Counted from the first letter of the stretch, positions 15,783 through 25,055 are shown. The stretch: 54,960 nt of DNA from Oscillospiraceae bacterium (GCA_902779945.1 CACZDN010000012.1:1-54960), one strand, 5' to 3'. The notes: generated by a model not told the origin, from the letters alone. Made by a program: numbers and translations.

Positions 15783-18700
15783 ATGAAACGTTATCTGCTT
15801 TTGGCTCTGACATGTCTGATTCTCCTGTCCGCTCTCGGGCCGGAGGCCCTTGCGGCGTCTTATATGAGCAACAAGACGGAGATTCCCGTCAATCTTGAAG
15901 TCTCCGGCGTTGAGGCCATCTGCCAGACGGAGGACGGCTACGTCTGGATCGCCCAGTACTCCGGGCTGACGCGCTACGACTCGAAGGAGTTTGTGGTATA
16001 CAAGAACTTTGAATATGACGGCCAGGAATACGCCGTCATCAACGTCCGGGCGCTGGTCGCGGAGGGCAGCACTCTGTACGTCGGCACCTCCGAGCATGTC
16101 TTCGTTTATAAGGACAATCATTTTGAGCCGCTGATCGTCAAGGCCGGCCTTGTCACCGAGATGGTTCTGGACGACAGAAACGAGCTGCTTTATATCGCCA
16201 CCCAGAATAACGGCGGCATCGTTTACGACCTCGCGGCCGGGACGAAAAGCTCCATCCCGGGGACGGAAGGAAAGATCGTGCGAGATATTGCGCTCGATCC
16301 TGAGCGCGACAATTATTACTATCAGGTCGACGAGGGCGTTTTCGACAAAAACGGAGACGCGGTCCTGCTCAATTCGAAGCTCCTCGAAATCTACTCCTAC
16401 GGCTCGACGCTGTATATGGCGGAGGGCACCGGGATCATACACCGCTGCGACACGGAAAGCGGCGCCATGCTCGACGATCTCACCATCCCCGACCAGGTCA
16501 ACAGAATGCTGTACTCCGAGAAGGATCAGATTCTTTTTGCCGCCTGTGAGAAGGACGGCATCTACTGCGTGGATTTCAGCTCCGGCGAGCCGGTCATCAC
16601 GCTGGCCGGCGACCTTGAAAGCAAGAGCCAGCTTGTGGACCTGATGCTCGACTACGAGGGGAACCTCTGGGTGGCCTCGCATTATATCGGTGCCTCCGGC
16701 GTGTCCATCATCACAAGAAACGCTCTCTACGAGCTGCTCTATGACGATCCGGTCTGGCAGTCCCTGAACGCGCCCCCCGCATTTGACAGAAATGTCTACG
16801 CCGTGGAAAAATACGGCGACATCCTGTATATCATCGCCGCCACGCGCATCTACCGCTATGACCTGAACAAGCAGATGATCCTGCCGGACAATGCCATCAT
16901 GCAGGCCATCGACGCCTATGTCGAGGCCAAAACACAGGAGGGCAAGGCGCAGGGGGACGACAGTTTTTCCCTTGTCTACGCGCCCAGGGATGTTGAAATT
17001 TTCCGGGACAAGCTCTATTTTGCCGTCTACGGCATCGGTCTTGTGGAGTATGACCCGCACACGGAAAAGGTCGTGATCTACAATCTGGACTATATCACGA
17101 ACCATCTCGGCACCCTTGTCGACGACCCGGTTCTCAGTCTTGCGGACACCATGCGTTCGCTGCGCAGCTTCGACGATTATCTGGCGATCGGCTATACGAG
17201 GGGCCTTATGCGCTTCGACGGCACGTCGTTTTCCATCATGAACATCGGCACGAACGTCCTGTTCATCAACAAGACCCAGGACGGCGAGATTCTCTTTGAC
17301 CGGACCCAGGGTCTGTTCATCGTCGACGACGCCTTCACTGCCGCCAGGGAGATCCCCACGGCAAAGGAGATCACGGGGAACCGGCTGAAATTTCTGGTGG
17401 ACGGGGATAATCTCTACTATACGCTCAACAGCCGGCTTTTCCGGATCAATACCGCGAGCGGGGACGGCGCCTCCGAGGAGATCACCATTCCGTACATCAA
17501 GGGCTCCATCGTTGAGCTCTCCAAAATCAGATACAGCGACAACGAAGGGAATCCCGCCTACAAATACGTCATCGGGAGCCAGGCCCAGCTCTACATCGCC
17601 GATTCGCTTGACGGCGACCGCCTGAACGAGTATCAGTCCTATGACGCGACCAACGGCCTGCAGCCCATCATCGCCAACACCTCCGGTTATTACGACGAGG
17701 CGGAGCAGAAATATTATCTCCAGTCTACCAACGGCATCTTCGTCTACGACTTCAACATGACCAGGGACATCCCGTCTCCGGTCAAGATCACGGTGTCCTC
17801 CGTGGAGCTGGACGGGGTTCCCTCTTACGGGGACAGCATTGAGATCGGGAAAGACGTATACCGTGTCGCCTTCAATCTCTCCGTCCTGGGCTTCCGGCCA
17901 AACAACGGTCATACGGTCTATTACAAGCTGGACGGCATCGACGACGATTATATCGTCGCCTCGGACGACAGCAGGAGCGCGTACTACACGAACCTCGCCG
18001 GCGGGAGCTATGACTTCCACGTCTATGTGACGGATGAATACGGGCAGGCCTCCAACGAAGTGCTCATCCATCTGGAGAAAGAAAAAAAGGTCAACGAACA
18101 GTGGTGGTTCTGGGTCGTTCTCGCGCTCCTCGCGGCTGCGGCGGTCGTCTTCTCCTCGTCTCTGTTTGTCCGCTACAAGACGAGACAGGCTCTGAAACGC
18201 CAGCTGGAATACAAGAATATCACTCTGGAATCCATTCAGGCCATCGCCCGCACCATCGACGCCAAGGACGCCTATACCAACGGCCACTCCCTCCGCGTCG
18301 GCTACTATTCCAAGGTCATCGCCGAGAATCTGGGCATGAGCTCCGACGAGGTCGACAACATCTACTATATCGCCCTGCTGCACGACATCGGCAAAATCGC
18401 GATCCCGGACAGCATTCTGAATAAGCCCGGCAGACTGACCGATGAGGAATTCAAGGTCATGAAGAGTCACACAACCCACGGTGCCACGATCCTGAAGGGG
18501 ATCTCGACCATCCCGCAGATCGTGGAGGGCGCGAAATCCCACCACGAGAAATACGACGGCTCGGGCTATCCCGAGGGGATACGCGGCGAGGACATCCCCT
18601 TCGTGGCGAGGATCATCTGCTGCGCGGACTGCTTCGATGCGATGGCCTCCAAGCGAGTCTACAAGGAGCCGTTTACGCTGGATGTGATCACCCGCGAGTT

Positions 18701-18839
18701 TGAGCGCTGCTCCGGCACGCAGTTCGATCCGAAGATCGCCAAACTCGTCATCGAGCTGATCGCCTCCGGCAAGCTGCAGCCGGACCCCGCCGAGAACACC
18801 TACCTCGGCAGCGACGGCAAGACCCACCGTATCCGCTGA
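15783..18839 (+). CDS. Membrane sensor with two-component-type propeller, Y_Y_Y and HD-GYP domains
   Basis: This 1018-residue protein starts with a signal/anchor sequence (MKRYLLLALTCLILLSALG). It then has a long extracytoplasmic part with Reg_prop-like repeats, such as GVEAICQTEDGYVWIAQYSG, that would fold as a beta propeller. A Y_Y_Y-type domain at about 680-750 (VYYKLDGIDDDYI) and one membrane helix (WWFWVVLALLAAAAVVFSSS) follow. The C-terminus is an HD-GYP domain with HSLRVG, LLHDIGKIAIPD, HHEKYDGSGYPEGI and CCADCFDAM. HD-GYP domains hydrolyse cyclic di-GMP (some cleave other cyclic dinucleotides). Such propellers usually precede histidine kinases and often sense glycans. An AAGAAGGG lies before the ATG at 15783. 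Confidence 0.88.
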   Translation: MKRYLLLALTCLILLSALGPEALAASYMSNKTEIPVNLEVSGVEAICQTEDGYVWIAQYSGLTRYDSKEFVVYKNFEYDGQEYAVINVRALVAEGSTLYVGTSEHVFVYKDNHFEPLIVKAGLVTEMVLDDRNELLYIATQNNGGIVYDLAAGTKSSIPGTEGKIVRDIALDPERDNYYYQVDEGVFDKNGDAVLLNSKLLEIYSYGSTLYMAEGTGIIHRCDTESGAMLDDLTIPDQVNRMLYSEKDQILFAACEKDGIYCVDFSSGEPVITLAGDLESKSQLVDLMLDYEGNLWVASHYIGASGVSIITRNALYELLYDDPVWQSLNAPPAFDRNVYAVEKYGDILYIIAATRIYRYDLNKQMILPDNAIMQAIDAYVEAKTQEGKAQGDDSFSLVYAPRDVEIFRDKLYFAVYGIGLVEYDPHTEKVVIYNLDYITNHLGTLVDDPVLSLADTMRSLRSFDDYLAIGYTRGLMRFDGTSFSIMNIGTNVLFINKTQDGEILFDRTQGLFIVDDAFTAAREIPTAKEITGNRLKFLVDGDNLYYTLNSRLFRINTASGDGASEEITIPYIKGSIVELSKIRYSDNEGNPAYKYVIGSQAQLYIADSLDGDRLNEYQSYDATNGLQPIIANTSGYYDEAEQKYYLQSTNGIFVYDFNMTRDIPSPVKITVSSVELDGVPSYGDSIEIGKDVYRVAFNLSVLGFRPNNGHTVYYKLDGIDDDYIVASDDSRSAYYTNLAGGSYDFHVYVTDEYGQASNEVLIHLEKEKKVNEQWWFWVVLALLAAAAVVFSSSLFVRYKTRQALKRQLEYKNITLESIQAIARTIDAKDAYTNGHSLRVGYYSKVIAENLGMSSDEVDNIYYIALLHDIGKIAIPDSILNKPGRLTDEEFKVMKSHTTHGATILKGISTIPQIVEGAKSHHEKYDGSGYPEGIRGEDIPFVARIICCADCFDAMASKRVYKEPFTLDVITREFERCSGTQFDPKIAKLVIELIASGKLQPDPAENTYLGSDGKTHRIR

Positions 18840-18922
18840 CGGCGGACCGTGGGGATTCGGCGCCTCCTCTCCTGCGCAGGAGCGTTTCCGGATCGCCCGG
18901 CGGCAGGCGGCAAAATTTCATA

Positions 18923-18966
18923 AAAAATCGGCGAATTTGCAAAAAAACGCAAATTCGCCGATTTTT
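18923..18966. terminator. Bidirectional intrinsic terminator
   Basis: A perfect 18-bp inverted repeat (18923-18940 and 18949-18966) with an eight-base loop has T runs on both strands. It ends the HD-GYP gene. Converging transcription from pepT would also stop here. Confidence 0.9.
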
Positions 18967-19020
18967 CCATATTATCAAGTTCTTTGCCAGCGCGTCTTAT
19001 ACTATTATCCGACAGAACAG

Positions 19021-19142
19021 TTTGCATCTTTCCGGTCGGATTCGTGCCAGGCTTCGCTATCGGACCTGACCATACACAAAGCTTGCTCTGCGTCCGCTGC
19101 CTTGCCTGAGGCAAAGCTGTCTCGGAAATCTTTCAAACCGCC
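19021..19142 (-). repeat. Interspersed repeat family B, copy 2
   Basis: This is the reverse complement of the copy at 2298-2410. It shares GGCGGTTTGAAAG, TTTCCGAGACAG, CAGGCAAGGCAGCGGACG and CCGGAAAGAT. It lies between the terminator and the 3' end of pepT. Confidence 0.72.
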
Positions 19143-19158
19143 TTATCGAATAATCGTA

Positions 19159-20376
19159 TTACATCGTCTTTTCGCACAGAATGTTCAGCAGAATCTCGAC
19201 CGCCGTATCCATGTCCTCGACCGTGATGTGCTCGTAGGGGCCGTGGAAGGCCGCACCGCCGGTACCGAGGTTGGGGCAGGGCAGGCCGCTGAAGGAGAGG
19301 CGCGCCCCGTCCGTTCCGCCGCGCACCGCGCGCCGCACCGGCTCGAGCCCGACGCGGCGTATCGCCCGCTCGGCCCGCTCGACGATCTCCATGTGATTTT
19401 GCAGGATCTCTGCCATATTGCGGTACTGCTCGACAAGCTGCAGGCTCACCGTCCCCTCGCCGTAGGTTTTGTTCAGCGCCGCCTCGATCTCTCGCAGCCT
19501 GTCGCAGCGGGCCTGAAAGCGCGCGGCGTCGTGGTCGCGGACGATGTATTTGAGCTCCGCCGCGCTCACGTCGCCGCGCATGTCCGTCAGGTGGAAGAAG
19601 CCTTCGTGTCCCTCGGTGCGCGCGGGGATCTCCTCCGGCGGGAGCATCGCGTTGATCTCCATGGCGACCAGGGCGGCGTTGACCATGACGTCCTTGGCCG
19701 CCCCCGGATGCACCGCCACGCCGCGTACCGTAAAGACCGCCGAGGCCGCGTTGAAGGTCTCGAAGTTCAGCTCCTCCGGCATGTGGCCGTCCACCGTGTA
19801 GGCAAAATCAGCACCGAAGCGTTCAAAATCCAGCAGGGCCGCCCCGTGCCCGATCTCCTCGTCCGGCGTGAAGCAGACCGCCACGGCGCAGTGGGGCCTG
19901 TCCTCCTTCAAAAGACGCTCGCAGGCGGTAATGATCTCGGCCACGCCGGCCTTGTCGTCTGCGCCCAGAAGCGTCGTCCCGTCGGTGGTGATGAGGGTCT
20001 TGCCGACGCTGCGGGCGAGGTCCGGAAAGTCCGCGGGACGCAGCACGCGCCCGCTGCTGCCGAGCCAGACCTCTCCCCCGTCATAGGCCGGGTGCAGGAC
20101 GGGTTTGACCCCGGCGCCCGAAAAGCCCGACGAGGTGTCGATATGGGCGATGAGGCCGATCGTCGGCTCGTCCTCCATGCCGGGGCTCGCCGGGAGGAAG
20201 CCGTAGGTGTAGGCGTGGGGGCAGGTATAGACCCGACGCAGGCCGAGGTCCTGGATCTCGTTGTGCAGCAGCCAGGAAAAGGCGTACTGCTTTTCGGTGC
20301 TGGGCGTGACCGCAGCGTCGTCCCGGCTCTGGGTGTCCACCGCCGCGTAGCGCATCAGGCGTTGATATGCTCTCAT
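19159..20376 (-). CDS. pepT: Peptidase T (tripeptide aminopeptidase)
   Basis: This 405-residue M20B metallopeptidase removes N-terminal residues from tripeptides in the cytoplasm. Two-zinc site residues can be seen in IAHIDTS, LLGADDKAGVAEI, TPDEEIGHGA, TVDGHMPEEL and, near the C-terminus, RGGTDGARLSF with FHGPYEH. Length and motifs match PepT throughout. It is transcribed alone, with a repeat element on each side. An AAGGAGAAAG sequence precedes the ATG. Confidence 0.93.
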   Translation of the reverse strand: MRAYQRLMRYAAVDTQSRDDAAVTPSTEKQYAFSWLLHNEIQDLGLRRVYTCPHAYTYGFLPASPGMEDEPTIGLIAHIDTSSGFSGAGVKPVLHPAYDGGEVWLGSSGRVLRPADFPDLARSVGKTLITTDGTTLLGADDKAGVAEIITACERLLKEDRPHCAVAVCFTPDEEIGHGAALLDFERFGADFAYTVDGHMPEELNFETFNAASAVFTVRGVAVHPGAAKDVMVNAALVAMEINAMLPPEEIPARTEGHEGFFHLTDMRGDVSAAELKYIVRDHDAARFQARCDRLREIEAALNKTYGEGTVSLQLVEQYRNMAEILQNHMEIVERAERAIRRVGLEPVRRAVRGGTDGARLSFSGLPCPNLGTGGAAFHGPYEHITVEDMDTAVEILLNILCEKTM

Positions 20377-20423
20377 GATTCTTTCTCCTTATCGTAAGTG
20401 GAGATTGCGGATATTGGGTCGCT

Positions 20424-20587
20424 AAGGAAACACCGCACAATCCGCCATCGGCGCCTCCTGGAAAAACAGTGCCCTGACTTCGTCACTTTTCTTGCAATAC
20501 ACAAAGTATTCCTGCGAAAAATATGGCAGCGATTCATACGGCAAAGCTACGCACAGTTGAGAAAAGCTCCGATATTGTATTGCCGCA
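20424..20587 (+). repeat. Interspersed repeat family A, copy 2
   Basis: It starts with AAACACCGCACAATCCGCC and shares GCGCCTCCTGGAAAAACAGT and AATACACAAAGTATTCCTG with the copy at 53652-53811, in the same orientation. The right half has diverged. Its right edge reaches the stop codon of the S4-domain gene at 20588. Confidence 0.75.
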
Positions 20588-21334
20588 TTAATTCTTATAC
20601 AGCTCTGCGGTGACGAAGAGGCGGCCCTTGCGGGAGCTGCCGCCGATCTCCGCGACGCGGCCCTTGCCCTCGCCTCTGAGGGAGAGCACATCCCCCTCGC
20701 GAATCTGCGCGTCGGGCTTGAGACATTCGCTGTAGTTCAGGCTCAGCGCACCGAGGGCGATCTGCCGGGCGGTCTCCGTCCGGGACAGGTGGAAAAGCCC
20801 CGCCGCCACCGCGTCCAGCCGCGGGCTCATCACCGTGAAGCGCCGCTCCTGCGTGCGCCTCTCCCGCTTTGGGACCACGCTCAGGGCGATCTGCTCCGCC
20901 TTGACGCCGCAGCGGCCCACCTTGTCGATGCTGAGCAGATAGCGCAGCACGCTCGGTTGACATAACACGATTGCCTCCGGTCCCTCGACCCGAATGTCGC
21001 CGACCCACTCGCGTCCGACGCCCATGCCGAGGATGGCGCCCATGTAGTCGCGGTGGCCGGGTTCCCCGAAGGCGGCGCGGATTTTCAGCGCGCAGATGTA
21101 CTCCTCCGGGTTCAGGTCGTCCTCCTCCATCCAGTCGGGCAGGAAGAAGGCGACCGTGCGCTCCGCGTCCGGGCAGCCGCCGTGAAAGACCATGCTTGCG
21201 CCTCGAAGCGTCGGGTCATGCTCGAGGGCATAGCGCTCCGCCGGGGTCAGGAAGCCCGTATTCGTCGGCACGCCGCGCTGCCGGCATCTGCGCGCGAGGT
21301 CCTGCGCGCGTTTAAGGATCTCTTCGTGTTCCAT
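20588..21334 (-). CDS. YlmH-like S4-domain RNA-binding protein
   Basis: This 248-residue protein has the YlmH layout. An N-terminal domain (about 1-165) with GVPTNTGFLTPAERYALE and VVFHGGCPDAER-type segments is followed by an S4 RNA-binding domain (about 175-245). The S4 part is RLDAVAAGLFHLSRTETARQ with INY-type continuation and a C-terminal RKGRLFVTAELYKN. YlmH proteins bind ribosomal 50S-tRNA complexes and aid rescue of stalled ribosomes; in many Firmicutes ylmH lies by division genes, which is not so here. The start overlaps the end of the upstream GTPase gene by 23 bases, so the two are co-transcribed. A joint role at the ribosome is plausible. Confidence 0.83.
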   Translation of the reverse strand: MEHEEILKRAQDLARRCRQRGVPTNTGFLTPAERYALEHDPTLRGASMVFHGGCPDAERTVAFFLPDWMEEDDLNPEEYICALKIRAAFGEPGHRDYMGAILGMGVGREWVGDIRVEGPEAIVLCQPSVLRYLLSIDKVGRCGVKAEQIALSVVPKRERRTQERRFTVMSPRLDAVAAGLFHLSRTETARQIALGALSLNYSECLKPDAQIREGDVLSLRGEGKGRVAEIGGSSRKGRLFVTAELYKN

Positions 21335-23726
21335 CGATCAGTCTCGTCTTGTGGGCGTTGAAATTTGTGCGCTTGAGCACCTCGTCGATCTGGGAGAGGG
21401 CCCACTCGAGCTCGCCCTTGAATTCGCCCGAGGAGCAGCGGAGCACGCCGGAGCGCAGGGCGGCCACGCGGATCAGGTTGTCGCTGGTGACGATGCGGAC
21501 GGCGTAGTTTTTGCCGATCTCGTCCGCGATGCGCTCAATATAGGCGTCGCCGGTCTCGCCGTCCTTTGTGAAGACGACAGAGATATTGTGGTAATCGCTG
21601 CGGGAGCCGGGGTTTCCGGGTGTGCGAAAGCCGTCGAACACCAGCACGACCTTATCCCCCGTGAAGCCCGCGTAGCCCGAGAGGATGTCCATGAGCCGCG
21701 CGCGCGCCAGATCCAGGCGCTCGGCAGCGAGGTTCTTGAGCTCGTCCCAGGCGAAGATGAGGTTGTAGCCGTCGACGATGACGGTTTCATGCCTGCGGCC
21801 CGTACGGGGTACGTCGGTTACCGCCGCGTTGACCTGTCTGGCCCGGTACTCGGGGCGGCGGATGGGTCCGAACTCCCGCTCCATGATGGCCTCGAGCTCC
21901 CGCTCGTCGATATTCAGATTGCGAAAGCGCAGGGCCGGGGCCGGGGCGCTCTCCTCCCGCTTCGGCCTGAGGACGCTATCGAGGTGCATGTACTGCGGCA
22001 CCTCATCCCAGCGCACGTTGAAGCCCGCGCCGTGGGCGCAGAAGACGGAGTCGGCGGGATTGTCCTCGTCCCGCTCCGCCTCGTAGCCCAGCTCCTCCAC
22101 GATGCGCTTCTGCTCCGCGCAGGGGCGGTAGCCGCAGGGCGTCAGACTCAGGCGGCCGCGGCCGTGGGTGTAAGCGGGCAGCTCCTCCATGTAGCCGTTG
22201 AGCTTTGCCGCCGGGGCCGCGCCCTCGAGCCGCAGAAGCTCCCCCCGCTCCTCCGGGGAGGAGAAGCCGCCGTTCATGGCTCGCACGTCGCTGATGGCCC
22301 GGCCGATCTGCTCCGCCGGGACCTCGAGCACGAAGCTGTACCAGGGCTCCAGCAAAACGCTCTCCGCCTGCATGAGACCCTGCCGCACGGCTCGGTAGGT
22401 GGCCTGGCGAAAATCGCCGCCCTCGGTGTGCTTGAGGTGGGCGCGGCCCGCGGCGAGCGTGATGCGCATATCGGTGATGGGCGACCCGGTGAGGACGCCC
22501 CGGTGCTGTTTTTCCGCCAGGTGGGTGAGGATGAGGCGCTGCCAGTTGCGGTCCAGCGCGTCCTCGGGGCAGATGCTGTCAAAGCTCAGACCGCTCCCCT
22601 GCGGCAGAGGCTCGAGCAGGAGGTGCACCTCGGCGTAGTGGCGCAGGGGCTCGAAGTGGCCAACGCCCTCGACGGTGCTTTTGATGGTCTCCCGGTAGAG
22701 CACGCGCCCGGCGTCCAGCTCGACGCGGGTGTCAAAGCGCTCGAGCACGGCGCTCTCCGCATCCGCCGCCGCGCCGAGACCCTGTCCGGGCCGCGTCGCG
22801 CTAAGGCCCAGGGCAGCGCAGACCCAGCCCGCGCGCACCTCCTCCGCGGTCTCGAACTTTGTGCCGGAGTAAATGCGCAGGGCGCTGATTTTCTCCTCCA
22901 GCGTCTCCCCCGCGGCGTCCTGATAGCGCAGGAGGCTGCGCACCTTCAGGCTCCCGCCCGTGACCTTGAGCCAGGTCAGGCGGCTGCCCTGCGCGTCGCG
23001 GGAGATCTTGTAGACGCGCGCGGAAAACCCGTCTTCGTATACAGGCCGCGGCGCGTATCTTTCAAGCGCGTCCAGAAACTCCGCCACCCCGTCGGTTTTG
23101 AGTCCCGAGCCGAAGAAGCAGGGGAAGAGCTTTCGCCCGGCAACGAGGTCACGGACTGTCTCGTCCGGGATCGCCCCGGTCTCGAAAAAGCGCTCCATGG
23201 TCTCCTCATCGCAGAGGGCGACGCCCTCAAGGAGCTCTGCCTCCGGCGCGCCGAAATCCACGCAGCGCTCCGAGAGCCGCGCCGTGAGCTCCTTCATCAG
23301 CGCCTCCCGGCCCGGGCCGGGCAGATCCATCTTGGTAACAAAGAGGAAGGTCGGCACCCCGTAGCGCTCCAGGAGCTTCCACAGCGTCTCGGTATGGGCC
23401 TGGACCCCGTCGGTCCCGCTGATGACCAGCACCGCGCAGTCGAGCACGCGGAGGGTGCGCTCGGCCTCTGCGGAGAAGTCGACGTGGCCCGGCGTGTCGA
23501 GCAGGCTGAGAAAGCCGTCTCCCAATGGCATGACGGCCTGCTTGGAGAAGATGGTGATGCCGCGCTGCCGCTCGAGACTGTGGGTGTCGAGAAAGCTGTC
23601 GCGGTGGTCGACTCTGCCGAGGGTTTTCAGTTTTCCGGAGAGAAAGAGCATCGCCTCGGACAGGGTGGTCTTTCCCGCGTCCACATGGGCGAGGATGCCC
23701 AGGACGGTGTTGTCTGCATTTTTCAT
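21312..23726 (-). CDS. TetM-like translational GTPase fused to a YacP-like NYN domain
   Basis: This is an 804-residue fusion. Residues 1 to about 620 form an EF-G/TetM-like GTPase, with AHVDAGKTT (G1), RGIT (G2), DTPGHVDF (G3) and TKMD (G4). Its later domains include FCAHGAGFNVRWDEVPQYMH, as in ribosomal protection proteins. Residues about 632-800 are a NYN/PIN-like domain like YacP (Rae1-type) ribonucleases: ETVIVDGYNLIFAW, KVVLVFDGF, YIERIADEIG and VRIVTSDNLIR, with the acidic residues retained. It suggests a GTPase that docks on ribosomes and carries a nuclease. It is not evidence of tetracycline resistance. A strong start is at 23726. Confidence 0.88.
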   Translation of the reverse strand: MKNADNTVLGILAHVDAGKTTLSEAMLFLSGKLKTLGRVDHRDSFLDTHSLERQRGITIFSKQAVMPLGDGFLSLLDTPGHVDFSAEAERTLRVLDCAVLVISGTDGVQAHTETLWKLLERYGVPTFLFVTKMDLPGPGREALMKELTARLSERCVDFGAPEAELLEGVALCDEETMERFFETGAIPDETVRDLVAGRKLFPCFFGSGLKTDGVAEFLDALERYAPRPVYEDGFSARVYKISRDAQGSRLTWLKVTGGSLKVRSLLRYQDAAGETLEEKISALRIYSGTKFETAEEVRAGWVCAALGLSATRPGQGLGAAADAESAVLERFDTRVELDAGRVLYRETIKSTVEGVGHFEPLRHYAEVHLLLEPLPQGSGLSFDSICPEDALDRNWQRLILTHLAEKQHRGVLTGSPITDMRITLAAGRAHLKHTEGGDFRQATYRAVRQGLMQAESVLLEPWYSFVLEVPAEQIGRAISDVRAMNGGFSSPEERGELLRLEGAAPAAKLNGYMEELPAYTHGRGRLSLTPCGYRPCAEQKRIVEELGYEAERDEDNPADSVFCAHGAGFNVRWDEVPQYMHLDSVLRPKREESAPAPALRFRNLNIDERELEAIMEREFGPIRRPEYRARQVNAAVTDVPRTGRRHETVIVDGYNLIFAWDELKNLAAERLDLARARLMDILSGYAGFTGDKVVLVFDGFRTPGNPGSRSDYHNISVVFTKDGETGDAYIERIADEIGKNYAVRIVTSDNLIRVAALRSGVLRCSSGEFKGELEWALSQIDEVLKRTNFNAHKTRLIDGTRRDP

Positions 23727-23885
23727 GCGGGTATATTACCATTTTTTGCGTGAAGAATCAACAGGGAAGAGGCCGTTTTCCACGGCTGTTTTTGAAGCGC
23801 GCACGGGCCCTCTCCCGCCGGGGGGGCGGGTCGGTGTGCCGCGCCTTTTCAAAAGCCATCCACCCACGCGCCGCGCGGGTTTTTA

Positions 23886-24040
23886 GCAGCACCGCACAAT
23901 ACGCCTGCGGCATCTTCCGGAAAAACCGCGCTCCGATTTCGAGCTTTTCCTTGACATACACAAAGTATGCCTGCGAAAACCCGCTGTCATCAGAAGCTGG
24001 TTTTCTCGGAATCCGCTCTTGCCGCATGATGCGGCATTGC
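23886..24040 (+). repeat. Interspersed repeat family A, copy 3
   Basis: It starts with GCAGCACCGCACAAT and contains TACACAAAGTATGCCTGCG. It ends with GCCGCATGATGCGGCATTGC. It is diverged from the copy at 53652-53811 but has the same layout and orientation. It occupies much of the 480-base gap before the response regulator. Confidence 0.7.
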
Positions 24041-24123
24041 TTATGTTATGTAACCTTTTGCACATTGCCTGCAAAAAGATTTGCGATTTTCTGAAACTTT
24101 GTCTGTTATTTTTGTAAAAGTCG

Positions 24124-24132
24124 TGTTATACT
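24124..24132 (+). promoter_or_regulatory. Possible extended -10 promoter of the two-component operon
   Basis: TGTTATACT gives a TGn extension plus TATACT. The region 17-18 bases upstream has only weak -35 similarity. It is 76 bases before the response regulator ATG. Confidence 0.45.
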
Positions 24133-24207
24133 TAGAGGGTGTATTGCAATCAAATGCCGTATACTGCTTTCAATGCTGCTTTCATTTCACATAAAGGGGT
24201 ACGCAAA

Positions 24208-24897
24208 ATGAAAAAAATACTGGTTTTGGAGGACGAATCCAATATCCGCAGCTTTGTCGTCATCAACCTGCGCCGCAGCGGGTTTGAGCCGATCGAGGCC
24301 GCCAGCGGCGAGGAGGCGCTCGAGAAGTGGAAGGTCAATCCCGACATCTGTCTGGCCCTGCTGGACGTGATGCTGCCGGATATCGACGGGTTTGAGGTCT
24401 GCCGCCGCATCCGCGCCTCCGGGTCGAAGATGGGCATTATCATGCTCACGGCGAAAAATCAGGAGATCGACAAGGTCACCGGCCTCATGACCGGGGCGGA
24501 CGACTATGTCACCAAGCCCTTCTCGCCCGCGGAGCTGACCGCGCGCGTGGACGCGCTGATCCGCCGTCTCGGCGTGGGCGAGGATGAGAATGCCACCGCC
24601 GAGATCGTCAGCGGGCCGTTCCTTCTGAACACGCGCAACCGCACGCTGGAAAAGAACGGGCAGCGCCTCAAGCTCACGCAGATCGAATACATGCTCATCA
24701 AACTCTTTATGGAAAACCCCGGCAAGGCCATGAGCCGCGAGGACATCCTTGCCGCCGTCTGGGGCAGCGACTTTGCGGGAGAGCTCAAGACCGTGGATGT
24801 GAACATCCGCAGGCTGCGCATCAAGATCGAGAACGATCCGACCGAGCCCGAGTACCTGACCACCGTCTGGGGTTACGGCTACAAGTGGGGATACTGA
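24208..24897 (+). CDS. OmpR/PhoB-family response regulator
   Basis: This 229-residue protein has a receiver domain (about 3-115) with the acidic pocket E8-D9, the phosphoacceptor D53 in LLDVMLPD and the lysine in VTKPFSP. A C-terminal winged-helix DNA-binding domain follows (about 130-228; LTQIEYMLIKLFMENPGKAM and TVWGYGYKW). The ATG at 24208 follows AAAGGGG; a longer in-frame start at 24139 has no ribosome site. The partner kinase is encoded 202 bases downstream, beyond a strongly structured gap. Confidence 0.92.
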   Translation: MKKILVLEDESNIRSFVVINLRRSGFEPIEAASGEEALEKWKVNPDICLALLDVMLPDIDGFEVCRRIRASGSKMGIIMLTAKNQEIDKVTGLMTGADDYVTKPFSPAELTARVDALIRRLGVGEDENATAEIVSGPFLLNTRNRTLEKNGQRLKLTQIEYMLIKLFMENPGKAMSREDILAAVWGSDFAGELKTVDVNIRRLRIKIENDPTEPEYLTTVWGYGYKWGY

Positions 24898-24900
24898 TTA

Positions 24901-25055
24901 TCGTCAAAGCGCCCGCGCTTTGACGAGATTTGCAGGCCGCTGCGCGCACTCGCTTGCGGGGGACGCTCGCACACTTGCGGCCTGAGAGGAGTCATTTCCG
25001 AGGTACACGCCCCCGGAAATGACAGATTAAATTTCTTTTTCGCATAGGCGAAAAA
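24901..25055 (+). other. Run of four hairpins between response regulator and kinase genes
   Basis: Four inverted repeats follow one another: TCGTCAAAGCGC/GCGCTTTGACGA (24901-24926), CAGGCCGC/GCGGCCTG (24933-24984, large loop), GTCATTTCCG/CGGAAATGAC (24991-25023) and TTTTTCGC/GCGAAAAA (25036-25055). None is followed by a good T run. They could set the ratio of regulator to kinase by RNA processing or attenuation, or be repeat-derived. Confidence 0.6.

Noticed and set aside
15567-18827. A 1086-codon open frame on the minus strand
   Set aside because: It is antisense to the amidohydrolase and HD-GYP genes, which have clear domains and ribosome sites; the frame is a by-product of codon usage.
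21312-23726. A tetracycline ribosomal-protection resistance gene
   Set aside because: The GTPase is TetM-like, but it is fused to a NYN domain, sits beside ylmH without mobile elements, and has the base composition of its neighbours; it looks chromosomal.
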